A stretch of 64,000 nt of DNA. It comes from Prolixibacteraceae bacterium (GTDB taxonomy: Bacteria > Bacteroidota > Bacteroidia > Bacteroidales > Prolixibacteraceae). The translations under genes and the position numbers were made by a program. The DNA lies in assembly GCA_028683385.1 (NCBI GenBank), contig JAQUIJ010000008.1, positions 212,888 to 276,887 of the forward strand, in the 5' to 3' direction. This document shows, one piece after another, positions 24,031 through 33,239 of this stretch. The first letter of the stretch is position 1, and each line of letters opens with the position of its first letter. The notes beneath the pieces are model-generated. The model ran no database searches. It worked only from the letters and a program-made list of their open reading frames with translations, and was not told the origin of the DNA.

Positions 24031-25698
24031 TTATTTTTTGAATTCGAAGACTTGCTTAGTTGTATAAACATATCTTGATTTTGGTTCATAATATGCTGAA
24101 TCTGCAAAACTTAGTTCCTGAATAAAAGTTTTATATTTAATATTAGCTAAATCAGAAATTGTATAAAATAATTGATCATTGGTTGTTAATAGATTTTTAT
24201 TCTTTATTAAATTTCTATATTTTACTTCATTATTAAAAATATATTTATCTGAGCCCCATATAAATAATGGAATGTGAGTTTCTAATTCAGTTGGATTGTC
24301 TGAACCATAACCAAACAAGGATCCCCCATCAAATAAATGACATGCATGATCCGGTGTAAATATAAAAACTGAAGATAAATTCCGTTTTTCTGTATTTTTT
24401 ATTAATTCTCCAAGTACATAGTCCTGAAATAGAATAATGTTATCATAATCATTAATGAATAAATGAGCATTTTGGGCTATAAACGGGTATGCTTTCCCAC
24501 TAGTATTTGGTATGAATTTATTAAACCTAGCTGGCACTTTCCCATGACCTCCGGCCATATTAATAACAATAAACTTTTTCTTATTAGTATTTTTATTTAA
24601 TATAGTGTCAAATATTGGAATTATGTCTAAATCGGTACTTCGTATTTGATTTTTATCTAAAATGTATAATTTATTAGGTTCGTTTTGGTTATTAAGATAT
24701 AAAAAAATATTGCTCTGATTTGAAATCCAAGATGTTTCGTATCCAGCTTCTTTAAAAAGTGATACTATAGTTTTTTGGCGGTATACATCATTGAAATTCT
24801 GTGCAGTTGCTTCTGTAATGATTAAAGGTATTGAATTATTTGTTTCATTTCCATTTGAATAGTGTTTTTGAAAAGTAACTAATTTTTTTATTTTTTCTAA
24901 TTGAGGACTTGTTTGTCTATCATAACCATTAATAGACCAATTACTATATCTAATTCTCTCTCCGATAACGAATATAACTATATTAGGCATTATGGAATCC
25001 TTAGAATTAGATACCTCAAATTTAAAATTTTCCTTTTCTGAACGATATTTATTAATATTTCTATTTATTTTCAGAAAGTTATAAATTCTATAGTAAAGGT
25101 TAATAGGTGGGTCTTCTATATAATAAGTTTTCATCACACTGTAGGTTAAATTTTTCGCGCCTGGATAAGTAAAATATTTAGAATTAGTATATTTATATGT
25201 AGAAATTCCAATTGAAATCGATAATAGTATCAAGGATGTAAAGATTATTTTTTTTCCAGAATATAGATTATAAGAAATAAATTTATACTTTTTTAATATG
25301 TAAATATATATACCAATTAAGGTAAACGGCAGAAAAGAATATAGATAAAATTTACCAATAAATTCTTCAATTTCAATCATATTGGTATAAAATAAAGCCT
25401 TCATAACATCAGTAGAAATATATTTACTTAAAAGTATCAAATTTGGAATTTCTACAATTGAAGATATTAAATAGGGAATTCCAATAATTAAATATGAATA
25501 ATAATATGATTTTGTAATCCGCAAAATGATTATTCCAAAAAAAATCAATATAGAAATTTTAGATATTATGTAAAGTAAATAATATGTAAAATTTAAATTG
25601 CCTCCTCCGACTATGTTTGGTATAATTAATATTAGTATTGATGAAACCATCAATAAAATATTTTTAATTGTTATCCACCTAATTTTATTTTTCACCAT
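24031..25698 (-). CDS. Phosphoethanolamine-transferase-like membrane sulfatase-fold enzyme (EptA family)
   Basis: The 555-residue protein has five N-terminal membrane helices (to about residue 175) and a periplasmic alkaline-phosphatase-fold domain. Family landmarks are present: VIGERIR with the metal-binding Glu, NGYDRQTSPQL, a Thr in the NGNETNNS segment at the nucleophile position, GGHGKVPARF and FTPDHACHLF with the metal-binding Asp-His pair. Relatives transfer phosphoethanolamine to lipid A or core sugars; sulfatase-like glycan enzymes are an alternative. The gene is far more AT-rich than its neighbours and full of A-ending codons, which points to horizontal transfer. It is alone, next to a debris region, and convergent with the archaemetzincin gene. 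Confidence 0.75.
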   Translation of the reverse strand: MVKNKIRWITIKNILLMVSSILILIIPNIVGGGNLNFTYYLLYIISKISILIFFGIIILRITKSYYYSYLIIGIPYLISSIVEIPNLILLSKYISTDVMKALFYTNMIEIEEFIGKFYLYSFLPFTLIGIYIYILKKYKFISYNLYSGKKIIFTSLILLSISIGISTYKYTNSKYFTYPGAKNLTYSVMKTYYIEDPPINLYYRIYNFLKINRNINKYRSEKENFKFEVSNSKDSIMPNIVIFVIGERIRYSNWSINGYDRQTSPQLEKIKKLVTFQKHYSNGNETNNSIPLIITEATAQNFNDVYRQKTIVSLFKEAGYETSWISNQSNIFLYLNNQNEPNKLYILDKNQIRSTDLDIIPIFDTILNKNTNKKKFIVINMAGGHGKVPARFNKFIPNTSGKAYPFIAQNAHLFINDYDNIILFQDYVLGELIKNTEKRNLSSVFIFTPDHACHLFDGGSLFGYGSDNPTELETHIPLFIWGSDKYIFNNEVKYRNLIKNKNLLTTNDQLFYTISDLANIKYKTFIQELSFADSAYYEPKSRYVYTTKQVFEFKK

Positions 25699-26720
25699 AA
25701 TTAGAAAGTATTTATCGAACTATATTCAGGTAATTGTGCCATTGAAAATTATGCTACCAGAGATATGGCGTTTTTTTTATTTTTATTATTGTTGATAATC
25801 AGCAATTTGATTTAATATTTATGCATTTAAATTGATCATAGCACACATCGATCTAGCTGAAAATGTCTAGCACGACCCTTTTATGCCAATGTCCAATTTT
25901 GATTTTACCTTCTTAAAAATAGTTTTGCAGCAATTTCAGGGTCAACAACCTTATGTTCTGCTTTCAAAGTGTTGAAGTTCGCTGATCGTCTCAGCTATGA
26001 GAACAGTTTCATGCTTGATATAAGCAGGTTCAGAGTGCCATTAGTTGCTTTATTTCTCTCAACTTGATCAAAGTTACAAAGAATCAGACGATGATTATCA
26101 TTGTTTAACAACATATAAACGTATTTTGTGTTCAATTCCAGTTTCGCAGTTTCCCAGATGACCCGCTTTTATATATTCAAGAAATCAGGAACTATAACCT
26201 GACTTTTGGAACGGCTCTGAGCGGGTGTGATTAGAGTGTGTCTTTTGCACTAGATGGGTGCTGATAATTTCAAACGCTAGTCAAATGATTTCTCGTCTAA
26301 AGTGTCAGAATCAGGGTGAGAAAATTTACGAAAAACTCTTGTTTTGGGTAGAAAACGGATATAAAAAACGCCCCACCAATTACATATCCTCCCGGCTCGT
26401 TTTAACTGGGAAAAGTTGATTTTTGTTTGCTCTCCGGCTTACCCATCGAAGAATATTTTTGATCCGGTTCAGTTCGCAATACAGATATATTTTAGCAAAT
26501 CGCAGAGGAAATCTATGAGCTATATTTAGAATTAGTTGGATGAGTTATCTTAATTTGTTGACAGCTAGCTGTTAATATTAAAAATAAAGTGCGGCCGGCA
26601 GTCAATTTACCTTTATCCCAAATTACGCGTTAGAAAACTTAAATGGCAGACTGACTTGATTTGAATGGTTCCACAAACCTTCAAGCCATTCCCTTCGTTT
26701 CATATTCAAGCTCAGTTTGA
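25699..26720. other. Gene-free, decayed accessory DNA
   Basis: No open frame with a recognisable product spans this kilobase. Base composition changes from very AT-rich near the EptA-like gene to more ordinary values. It looks like eroded mobile or accessory DNA ahead of the IS21 remnant that follows. Confidence 0.5.
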
Positions 26721-26820
26721 GTGTATATTTGTAGTTGATTTTCTGGAAATATACACCAATGGCTTAACTTGTTTATTTCAATCGAAAAGTATACCAGTAG
26801 TTTAGTCCAAAAGTATACCT
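26721..26820 (-). repeat. Candidate terminal repeats of an IS21-type element
   Basis: GTGTATATTT (26721-26730) and its exact complement (26747-26756) are followed by two direct copies of AAAAGTATACC (26785-26795, 26809-26819). IS21 elements carry multiple short repeats at their ends. On the minus strand this block lies downstream of the IstB C-terminal remnant at 26909-26989, the order expected for the right end of an IS21 copy. Confidence 0.45.
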
Positions 26821-26841
26821 TTTAAATTAAATAAAAAGGTT

Positions 26842-26879
26842 GTACTCATCAGATCGGGGTACCCCGATCTGATGAGTAC
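26842..26879. repeat. Perfect 38-base palindrome
   Basis: A 19-base arm (26842-26860, centred on GGGGTACCCC) is followed immediately by its exact reverse complement (26861-26879), with no loop. It lies between an IstB remnant and the candidate IS21 end, so it may be the element's transcription terminator. The perfect symmetry within otherwise decayed sequence is striking. Confidence 0.85.
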
Positions 26880-26908
26880 TGGATCCCGGATTTTTTGATT
26901 CTTATTTT

Positions 26909-26989
26909 TCATTTTTTCATCATTTTTGTTGTTTCCCTTAAACGGTATGATTCTCCATTCATGTTTACTAAATGAGCCTCAAAGTGAAT
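26909..26989 (-). pseudogene. C-terminal remnant of an IS21 helper ATPase (IstB)
   Basis: On the minus strand 26 codons run to a stop at 26909. They end with a segment resembling the IstB C-terminus: HLVNMNGESYRLRETT, compare the family's AHRIELKGESMR-type ending. The frame is closed by a stop just upstream, and the rest of istB and all of istA are missing. The palindrome and terminal repeats downstream complete the picture of a truncated IS21 right end. Confidence 0.5.
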
Positions 26990-27008
26990 CTAATAAAATA
27001 TTTGTATT

Positions 27009-27104
27009 CAATTAGTTGCAGAGTTTGCCGCGACCATCGGCAGTGATGAAAATCAGGGTCTCGATTTTGTCCCTAAAAACATGACTTTTAATGAAGATTT
27101 TTGA
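27009..27104 (+). pseudogene. Unidentified C-terminal gene fragment
   Basis: About 31 codons with a normal coding texture (QLVAEFAATIGSDENQGLDF, then VPKNMTFNEDF and a stop) begin abruptly next to the IstB remnant, with a stop a few codons upstream. I do not recognise the family. It looks like the tail of a gene cut by the insertion or a later deletion. Confidence 0.3.
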
Positions 27105-27178
27105 GTTTTTAGCTAGAAATGAAAAGCGCTTAAATCATTGAATTTAAGCACTTTTGATCTGATTTGACTTCTACTTTT

Positions 27179-27280
27179 GTGCACCCAAGCGGAGAAGTAT
27201 CGAACTTTTCGTTGGAAGATTATGAGGCAGTGACGAAGTTTATGGAAGCTGAAATGGAGAAGAAAAGATTTAAATTATAA
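27179..27280 (+). repeat. 33-codon repeated sequence, copy 1
   Basis: From GTGCACCCA the plus strand is open for exactly 33 codons (HPSGEVSNFSLEDYEAV and on to a stop at 27280). Copy 2 at 39911-40012 has the same length, the same orientation and conservative replacements (Tyr/Phe, Glu/Asp, Val/Ile, Thr/Ser, Met/Ile). The first 28 bases are almost identical between copies. A hairpin (27128-27135 with 27142-27149) precedes it, as in copy 2. The family is unknown. Confidence 0.55.
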
Positions 27281-27340
27281 ACAGATGATGTTGATCCTCC
27301 TGTGATATCCATGAAAATACAAGGTTCTTAAAGGATCGAA

Positions 27341-27415
27341 ATGTCTGCTAAAAATGAAAAGATATTACTTATTCCGGAGAAAGGATTTGGAATTGTAGTG
27401 ATTATCTCTCCATAA
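27341..27415 (+). pseudogene. Possible tail of a serine hydrolase (beta-lactamase family)
   Basis: A 24-codon frame reads KILLIPEKGFGIVVIISP before a stop, resembling the IPEKGLGVVVLTN strand of class C-like serine hydrolases. There is no upstream coding continuation. The assignment is weak and rests on one short stretch. Confidence 0.2.
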
Positions 27416-27593
27416 AATCATCGCACCCAACTATAAATATCTTCTTTCAAAAACAATAGTACTGACCAAAAAACAAAAATATCTTGTAAGACTATTTGGC
27501 TTTTGATTTTTAGATGTCGCATTAACTAAAAATAAGATTAACGTCTATGATATGAGGAAAAATATGATAAAAAAATCCATCCATTCTACGAAC

Positions 27594-28109
27594 TTACTTA
27601 TCTCTAGCTTTCAAAAGTTTACTTACTATGTACGAACCATTGGCATAAACAGGATGCGGAATATTATCGGAGGAAAATACACTTAATCCTCTCAACACTA
27701 GCGTATCGCCAATAAAAGAACATTTGAATTTTGCTATTCCGTTTACAAACATAGGATTTAGTGCAAAGGTGGCTTTCGTGGTTAGCACGGAGTCTTTAAG
27801 CTCAAAAGTCCCAGCATTAATTATTGATTGATTATACCGGCTTAACTTTATACTATCTGTAATTTGCCATGTGTGAACGTCCGAAATGTTGCTTGTCCAA
27901 CAAAAACTATAATAATTGTTTGAAAAAGAAACCAGACTTTCTTTTGGAAATACAGATGTCAAGGAACCATCAGATTTAACAGTTTGAACCTCGACAATCG
28001 AATAAACCCCATCAATTGATAGTTTCTCTTTTGTACAGAAACTGAAGAGCATTGTTGTTATAACTATTGCAATAATAGCGGACAGTGTAAAGATAAACTT
28101 AGCTTTCAT
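27594..28109 (-). CDS. Lipocalin-like lipoprotein, hypothetical
   Basis: The 171-residue protein has a hydrophobic leader ending in a lipobox-like LFSFC (cysteine at about residue 25), so it is probably a lipoprotein. The mature part begins with a GVYSIVEVQT strand and is built of short beta strands, resembling the lipocalin-like domains common in Bacteroidota lipoproteins. I cannot name a ligand or function. It is the last gene of the one-directional minus-strand island, 227 bases downstream of the gene at 28337, and probably has its own promoter. Confidence 0.6.
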   Translation of the reverse strand: MKAKFIFTLSAIIAIVITTMLFSFCTKEKLSIDGVYSIVEVQTVKSDGSLTSVFPKESLVSFSNNYYSFCWTSNISDVHTWQITDSIKLSRYNQSIINAGTFELKDSVLTTKATFALNPMFVNGIAKFKCSFIGDTLVLRGLSVFSSDNIPHPVYANGSYIVSKLLKARDK

Positions 28110-28336
28110 TCAAATCATTATTTAGATTTATACTATGGTTGTCAAACGTTTGTTCAATGCGATGCGTCAATATTTAAATGTATTATTGCAATGTGTAGGT
28201 ATTCAGATGTTTATTGCCGCTGTTTGATTTTGAGATTTTAAATAGCTATTTGTTCATCATTGTTTTAATTAGCTCCTTTAATATATAAGCTCAAGTTCAA
28301 AACAGTCACCATAAATGTAGCAAAGCATTACGATTG

Positions 28337-29023
28337 TCAAAAATGGGTAGCGGCGTCTTCTTCTCCTGGTTCTTGATACTGCTCAATTTGGTTAAGCAAC
28401 TCCATTGATTGAAGAACGGGTTCCCACTCTTTACCTCTAAATATCAACTTGAACCATTTTTTGTTTCGGTTTTCGTATTTAATATTGAAAAACAACCATA
28501 ATGCTATATATACAAATGAAATCGTAACTATCGCTTGTAGAACCCACAATAACCAATTTTCGGCTAAAAACATTCTCTCATTCCAATAAAAAGTCGTCCA
28601 AACAGGAAGTTGTAAAAAAAGCAGTCGGGTTACGTTTAGTGTTGATATTTTAAGTTTTGAAACTTTTTCCTGAATAGTAAGCACTGGCTCACTAAAATCA
28701 ATTTTGCTAATTAAGTCTATTTGATAAACATAAATACCTATGGTGATGGCTGTAAGCAATACCTGGATTGTTGCAGAAAGCAAGAAAAACAGACTAACAT
28801 CGCCTAAATGATTGACTATTAAGTTGCCGAGAATACTTCCAAGTCCTATTACCCAAATGATACCTACAATAAGTGTAAATAATTTTGTTGGTTTCATTGA
28901 GGCAAGAACATTTTGTGCTTTCAACCTTGTAATTTCATCAGTATTATTTTTATTTACTCGTAGGCTGCTTTCTAATTTTTCATTAGTAGAGTGCCAAAGT
29001 AATTTAAGCTCTTGTTCGTTCAT
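28337..29023 (-). CDS. Four-helix membrane protein, probable anti-sigma partner
   Basis: The 228-residue protein has a charged cytoplasmic N-terminus (1-45, starting MNEQELKLLWHSTNEKLE) and about four membrane helices (48-70, 80-100, 135-152 and 158-182). A short C-terminal tail follows. It begins 4 bases after the stop of an ECF sigma factor gene. That order, with a soluble N-terminus and membrane anchor, fits a Bacteroidota anti-sigma-like protein, though no zinc (ZAS) motif is visible. The assignment depends on context. Confidence 0.55.
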   Translation of the reverse strand: MNEQELKLLWHSTNEKLESSLRVNKNNTDEITRLKAQNVLASMKPTKLFTLIVGIIWVIGLGSILGNLIVNHLGDVSLFFLLSATIQVLLTAITIGIYVYQIDLISKIDFSEPVLTIQEKVSKLKISTLNVTRLLFLQLPVWTTFYWNERMFLAENWLLWVLQAIVTISFVYIALWLFFNIKYENRNKKWFKLIFRGKEWEPVLQSMELLNQIEQYQEPGEEDAATHF

Positions 29024-29027
29024 TGTA

Positions 29028-29534
29028 TTATGTATTTATTTGTGAAAATCTCTTTTTTAGTTTTTCCTTGATGCGTCCCAATTTTGTTCCAACATTGGTT
29101 ACTGATAAGCCCATTATTTCTGAAATTTCGGCGTGGCTTTTATCTTCTAAATACAGTAACATTATGGCTTTATCAAGGTCGTTGAGTTCAGAAATGAACT
29201 TTTCCAGAAGGTATAATTGCTCTTGTTTTTCGTTACTAACTTCATCTTGGATTGATGCAAGGTCCTCAATTATCGGATTGTTTAAAACTTGCCTTTTTGC
29301 ATTTTTTCTGTAATATGAAATTGCTACGTTTAATGAAATACGATATAGCCAGGTTGTGATAGCAAATTTATCATTGTACTTGTCCAATGATATCCAAATT
29401 TGCATCATCATTTCCTGTATAAGGTCTTGTATATCATTATTTCGACAATAAGTTAAGGCAACCTTGAATAAAATACCTTTATGCTGTAAAATGATTAGCT
29501 GAAACTTTTTGCTTAGTTCTTTGTCGCTTCTCAT
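29028..29534 (-). CDS. ECF RNA polymerase sigma factor
   Basis: The 168-residue protein has sigma region 2 (about 22-85, with DIQDLIQEMMMQIWISLDKY and TTWLYRISLN) and region 4 (about 112-160, with SHAEISEIMGLSVTNVGTKLGRIKEKL). It lacks regions 1 and 3, as in ECF sigma factors. Its start overlaps the stop of the hydrolase/barrel gene by 4 bases (ATGA), and a membrane protein starts just after it. So the three-gene unit links a secreted hydrolase fusion, a sigma factor and a likely membrane regulator. The regulon is unknown. Confidence 0.9.
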   Translation of the reverse strand: MRSDKELSKKFQLIILQHKGILFKVALTYCRNNDIQDLIQEMMMQIWISLDKYNDKFAITTWLYRISLNVAISYYRKNAKRQVLNNPIIEDLASIQDEVSNEKQEQLYLLEKFISELNDLDKAIMLLYLEDKSHAEISEIMGLSVTNVGTKLGRIKEKLKKRFSQINT

Positions 29535-31270
29535 ATTATATTTCTTGCTGTTATCTGTAAGCCTATTTTTATATCATAACTATTCGTAGGACTATTTGAA
29601 ATTGACTTAAAAATGTTTGTGGAATAATACGTTCCTTGCAGAAAAAATTTACTTGAAATAGCTTTCCTTTCTTTACATAAAGCCATTTTAAAACTATGTC
29701 CTAACTGGAAATTTTCTGTACCGCCAATATTTTCTTTATACCTTGTTGTTACAATGTTGTCGCTTTTTGCATAAGTCTTCCATTTGTTATATGCCTGAAT
29801 TCCAAATACTGCTCCCCATTCAAATGAAATAAATCTGCTATTCTTGTTTTTGGGGGTATCAAAATAAAGAGAAAACGGTAACTCAATTAAAAACTGTTGG
29901 AATGTACTTGTTTTAATGTTTGTAGAATCAGGTATTTCCATAAAAGTTAACCTGTTGTTCGTTTCCGAAATCAATTTATTTAACCCAAAAACTCTGGATT
30001 GTGGTCCAATACCGATTTTAAATCCGAAACGATCATAATTTTTGACTACGGGTAAACTAACAGAAAAATAATAGTTAAAACTTAATGGCTGAAATTCTGT
30101 ATTCAAACGATTTTTCAGAGTGTTGGTATTCAATAAGTTGGATTGCCCAATTCCAAATTCCCAACTCAATTTTGCTTTTTGAGTTTTTACCTCATTAATT
30201 TTTGAGCTATTACCTAATAGCATCAAATTGGCATACCAATTTTTAATGAATTTATAAGATTCAGGATTGTGCCTTACACCATTATGAGTTGCACCATTAA
30301 TAATTTGAACCTGTGCTGAACAGTTTTCATTCACTACTTTTTTCATGACTTCTGAATTGAAAACTTCATCGTTCATTCCAATCAAAACTAAAGTCGGCAC
30401 ATTAAGTGATTTTAAGCCAACGATATAGTCTTCAGGTGCCATACTCATATTTGCTCTGAAGGTATATTTTCTTGAAGGCACATTTTCAGGTAAATTCAAA
30501 AAAAGTACGGGCAAACTATCGTGTGAGTGATCACCAATTTCATTAAACATTTTTAAACCAATAATTCTGGCAAAATGAATTTTCATGAATGGTTCTATAT
30601 TGTTGTTCTCTGCCGGCGATGTTTGCTGAATAGCTGGTGAATTGTTCCCAATAAGTGGGGCAAACAGGATAAAGCCATCAATCTTGTCTTTATTTTTCTG
30701 AATGGCATAATTCAAGGCAACGCCTCCACCCATAGAGTGTCCTGCTATGATAATTTTTCCCTTAGGTTTTTGTTTACGAATGGTACTGACAATATCAGCC
30801 AAATCGTCTGCGTATTGATTGATATAATCAACATCGCCATCTTTGCCATCTGATTTTCCATGTCCTCTTAAGTCAATTGCAAATACTTCTGCTTGTGTCG
30901 CCTCTTGCAGCAGTCCTGCGGTCTTATTATACAGATAACCAGTGCTTGCCACACCGTGAATTAGGATTATTGTATTGTCTGATTTTTTAGGGAATTTGTA
31001 AGCAAATATTTTCTTTTTATCCCTAACGGTGAAGAAATAGTCTTCGGATTTATAAACCTGTTCAAACCCCATTTCCTTTATTGCCTCCGGGTCAGTGTTC
31101 GTTGGCTGCGAAGCGTTAAAAGAGGGTTCTGGCATATTGATAAGTTTAGTTGCCTCTATTACCATACTATCTTTATTCCCCTTGAAATAATCTTGTAGAA
31201 TACTTTGTCCTGAAGCAGTTGTAACAGATAGGAACAGTGTTACGATTGAAATAATTTTTGTCATTCTCAT
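29531..31270 (-). CDS. Secreted alpha/beta hydrolase fused to a beta-barrel-like C-terminal domain
   Basis: The 579-residue protein has a signal peptide (1-21), an alpha/beta hydrolase domain (about 60-345) and a C-terminal half with beta-barrel-like strands. The hydrolase has the oxyanion motif IHGVAST, nucleophile elbow GHSMGGG and a C-terminal histidine in NGATHNG, so its triad appears complete; it resembles monoacylglycerol lipase or lysophospholipase enzymes. From about residue 365 the sequence alternates polar and hydrophobic residues in strands (FGIGQS, FNYYFSV, KIGIGPQS), like an outer-membrane protein. The fusion is uncommon. It overlaps the ECF sigma gene by 4 bases. Confidence 0.75.
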   Translation of the reverse strand: MRMTKIISIVTLFLSVTTASGQSILQDYFKGNKDSMVIEATKLINMPEPSFNASQPTNTDPEAIKEMGFEQVYKSEDYFFTVRDKKKIFAYKFPKKSDNTIILIHGVASTGYLYNKTAGLLQEATQAEVFAIDLRGHGKSDGKDGDVDYINQYADDLADIVSTIRKQKPKGKIIIAGHSMGGGVALNYAIQKNKDKIDGFILFAPLIGNNSPAIQQTSPAENNNIEPFMKIHFARIIGLKMFNEIGDHSHDSLPVLFLNLPENVPSRKYTFRANMSMAPEDYIVGLKSLNVPTLVLIGMNDEVFNSEVMKKVVNENCSAQVQIINGATHNGVRHNPESYKFIKNWYANLMLLGNSSKINEVKTQKAKLSWEFGIGQSNLLNTNTLKNRLNTEFQPLSFNYYFSVSLPVVKNYDRFGFKIGIGPQSRVFGLNKLISETNNRLTFMEIPDSTNIKTSTFQQFLIELPFSLYFDTPKNKNSRFISFEWGAVFGIQAYNKWKTYAKSDNIVTTRYKENIGGTENFQLGHSFKMALCKERKAISSKFFLQGTYYSTNIFKSISNSPTNSYDIKIGLQITARNII

Positions 31271-31567
31271 TTTGTGAATAATTTTACATGAAACTTAATT
31301 TTCCTAATTATTCGCAACGAGTCTCAAAAAATCACAGTTAGGTTTAAAATTTTCCCATTTGTATTGTAAGTGGTCTTTTTACGCTTGCCAATATGCAGAA
31401 AGCTTGATTCTGATATTTACGTTGGAGTCTCCTGTTAGCTTTTTCATTTTGTAGCTGTCTTTTTTTGTATAGAATTTTCCAAGTAGAATCCACTGATAGT
31501 TGCCTATTTCTCCTAGGCTTACCGGCAAACTTATTTGGGGCAACAGTTAAATATTTTACTTCGCAAA

Positions 31568-32499
31568 TTAATTTTTCTTTTTAGTTTGAATTCCGAAACC
31601 ATTTTCGTTTAACCAGTCAATGCACCAATCGAACCATTTATCTCCTCTTGTCGGATGTTCTAAAGCAAAAGCATGGCCTCCACTTTGGAGAACATGAAGT
31701 TCAGATTTCACTTTTGCATTTTGTAAGGCTTCGAAAAACGACAAACTATGTTGTACAGAAACTCTTTCATCATCTGCCGCATGAAGCAGAAATGTAGGGG
31801 GTGTATCACCAGTTACATGTTTTTCGTTGCTAAAAAAATCAGGGAATCTTCAGAAGGGTTTGTACCAAGTAGTTTTGTTATTGTTGCATTGACCTTAGCT
31901 TGTGTAAAGCTAATAACAGGGTATAATAGTATCATGAAATCTGGTCGAAGATTAACCTTTTCTTTATTGTCAATTACCACTTTGTCAAGGTGTGTAGCTT
32001 CTGTTGTTGCAAGATGCCCACCTGCCGAAAGTCCTACAAAACCAATTTTATTTGGATCGATGTTATAACCTTTTGCGTTCATGCGAATATGCTTAATAGC
32101 CATTTGAGCGTCTTGTAATGCTCCTATGGATTTATCTTGCATTATTTCATCACTGGGTAAGCGATATTTTAAAACAAAAACTGTTATTCCTTTACGAATA
32201 AACGCTTTTGCAAAATCTTCGCCTTCATCAACAACCACTCTGTAACCACCGCTTGGAAAGATTATTACGGCCGTTCCGTTTTCTATGCCTTCAGGGGGAG
32301 TAAAAACTGTTAAAGTAGGGACACTAATATTTGTAAAATACCCCCTTGTAGTATCCTTAATTTCCTGATAACTTAGAGGTGTTTGTTTTGAATTTGGAAT
32401 CTTTCCTGAATATAGTGGTATTACTTTTCCCTGAGCAAAAGATATGCTTAGAAAAAGCATACAAAATATTATTGCCGGTATAAAAGATATTTTTCTCAT
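31568..32499 (-). pseudogene. Secreted alpha/beta-hydrolase esterase with a homopolymer frameshift
   Basis: From the ATG at 32499 the frame encodes a signal peptide, FPSGGYRVV (oxyanion region), and nucleophile elbow GLSAGGHLA. It then stops early after a run of seven T (minus strand; 31832-31838 on the plus strand as A7). A one-base change there restores a frame reading SNEKHVTGDTPPTFLLHA, the catalytic Asp region DDERV and the catalytic His in SGGHAFALEH, ending at 31568. The full-length relative is an acetylesterase/xylan-esterase-type hydrolase of about 310 residues. The frameshift may be real, phase-variable or a sequencing error. Confidence 0.8.
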
Positions 32500-32658
32500 G
32501 TATGTGCCAATTATATTTTTGTTGAATTGGTTTTGTAATTGCCGCCTGCGTCCAGCCGTCGAATTCTGTTCCAGATGTTCTAACAGCTTACTTAATGACT
32601 GATTTGACTGCAAAAAAGCATTCACGCCATTGTAACAATAACACTTACCTGTTTTCTT

Positions 32659-33045
32659 CTATTCAAATAGATAAGTAATAGCTCCCGAAGTAGAAGTAAA
32701 TGTTTGTGACTTCACTATTGAGTTGTTTATCAAAATTTCCAGCTTCACCGTTTGATTGGTATTGGTGCCATATCCCAATGACAACACATCATTTTTATTC
32801 ACTGTTCTGGTAAAAGTCTTTGTGTAGGGCAAGGCTGGGTTTGCCACATTGGTATTGCCACCTATTTCATTTTGATATATTATAAGTGACGCACTTGACG
32901 TAGTGGTGCTTGATACTATGTAAGTGATGCTTACCTGTTTTGGATAGGAAGAGCTGCTGTTGTCATCATCTTTAGAGCAGGATGTAAATAACATTGTCAA
33001 AATTGACACTGAAAAAAGCAAGAAGTTTCGTTTAAGTGATTTCAT
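32659..33045 (-). CDS. Small lipoprotein of unknown function
   Basis: From the ATG at 33045 the product is 128 residues. A leader ends in the lipobox LFTSC (cysteine near residue 23), followed by SKDDDNSSSS, a typical Bacteroidota lipoprotein spacer. The mature domain (about 35-128) is a small beta sandwich-like sequence rich in Ser/Thr (YIVSSTTTSSASLIIY). It resembles small exported domains of unknown function. The upstream in-frame start at 33114 is rejected because it would displace the signal peptide. It lies alone in the minus-strand island. Confidence 0.65.
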   Translation of the reverse strand: MKSLKRNFLLFSVSILTMLFTSCSKDDDNSSSSYPKQVSITYIVSSTTTSSASLIIYQNEIGGNTNVANPALPYTKTFTRTVNKNDVLSLGYGTNTNQTVKLEILINNSIVKSQTFTSTSGAITYLFE

Positions 33046-33239
33046 TTTTATAAGATTAAAATTATAAAGCAAAAATCGTTTCAGAGATAATTTTATACAA
33101 TACTGAATTATCATTACTTTTTGTCCCCTGAAACTTCAGGCAGAAATCTTATAAAACTATGGAATGCTTTCTTTTTATTGGGTATCAGAAGTTGTCGGTT
33201 TAGGAACAACCTTATTCATTGTATTGGGATGACAGAAAG

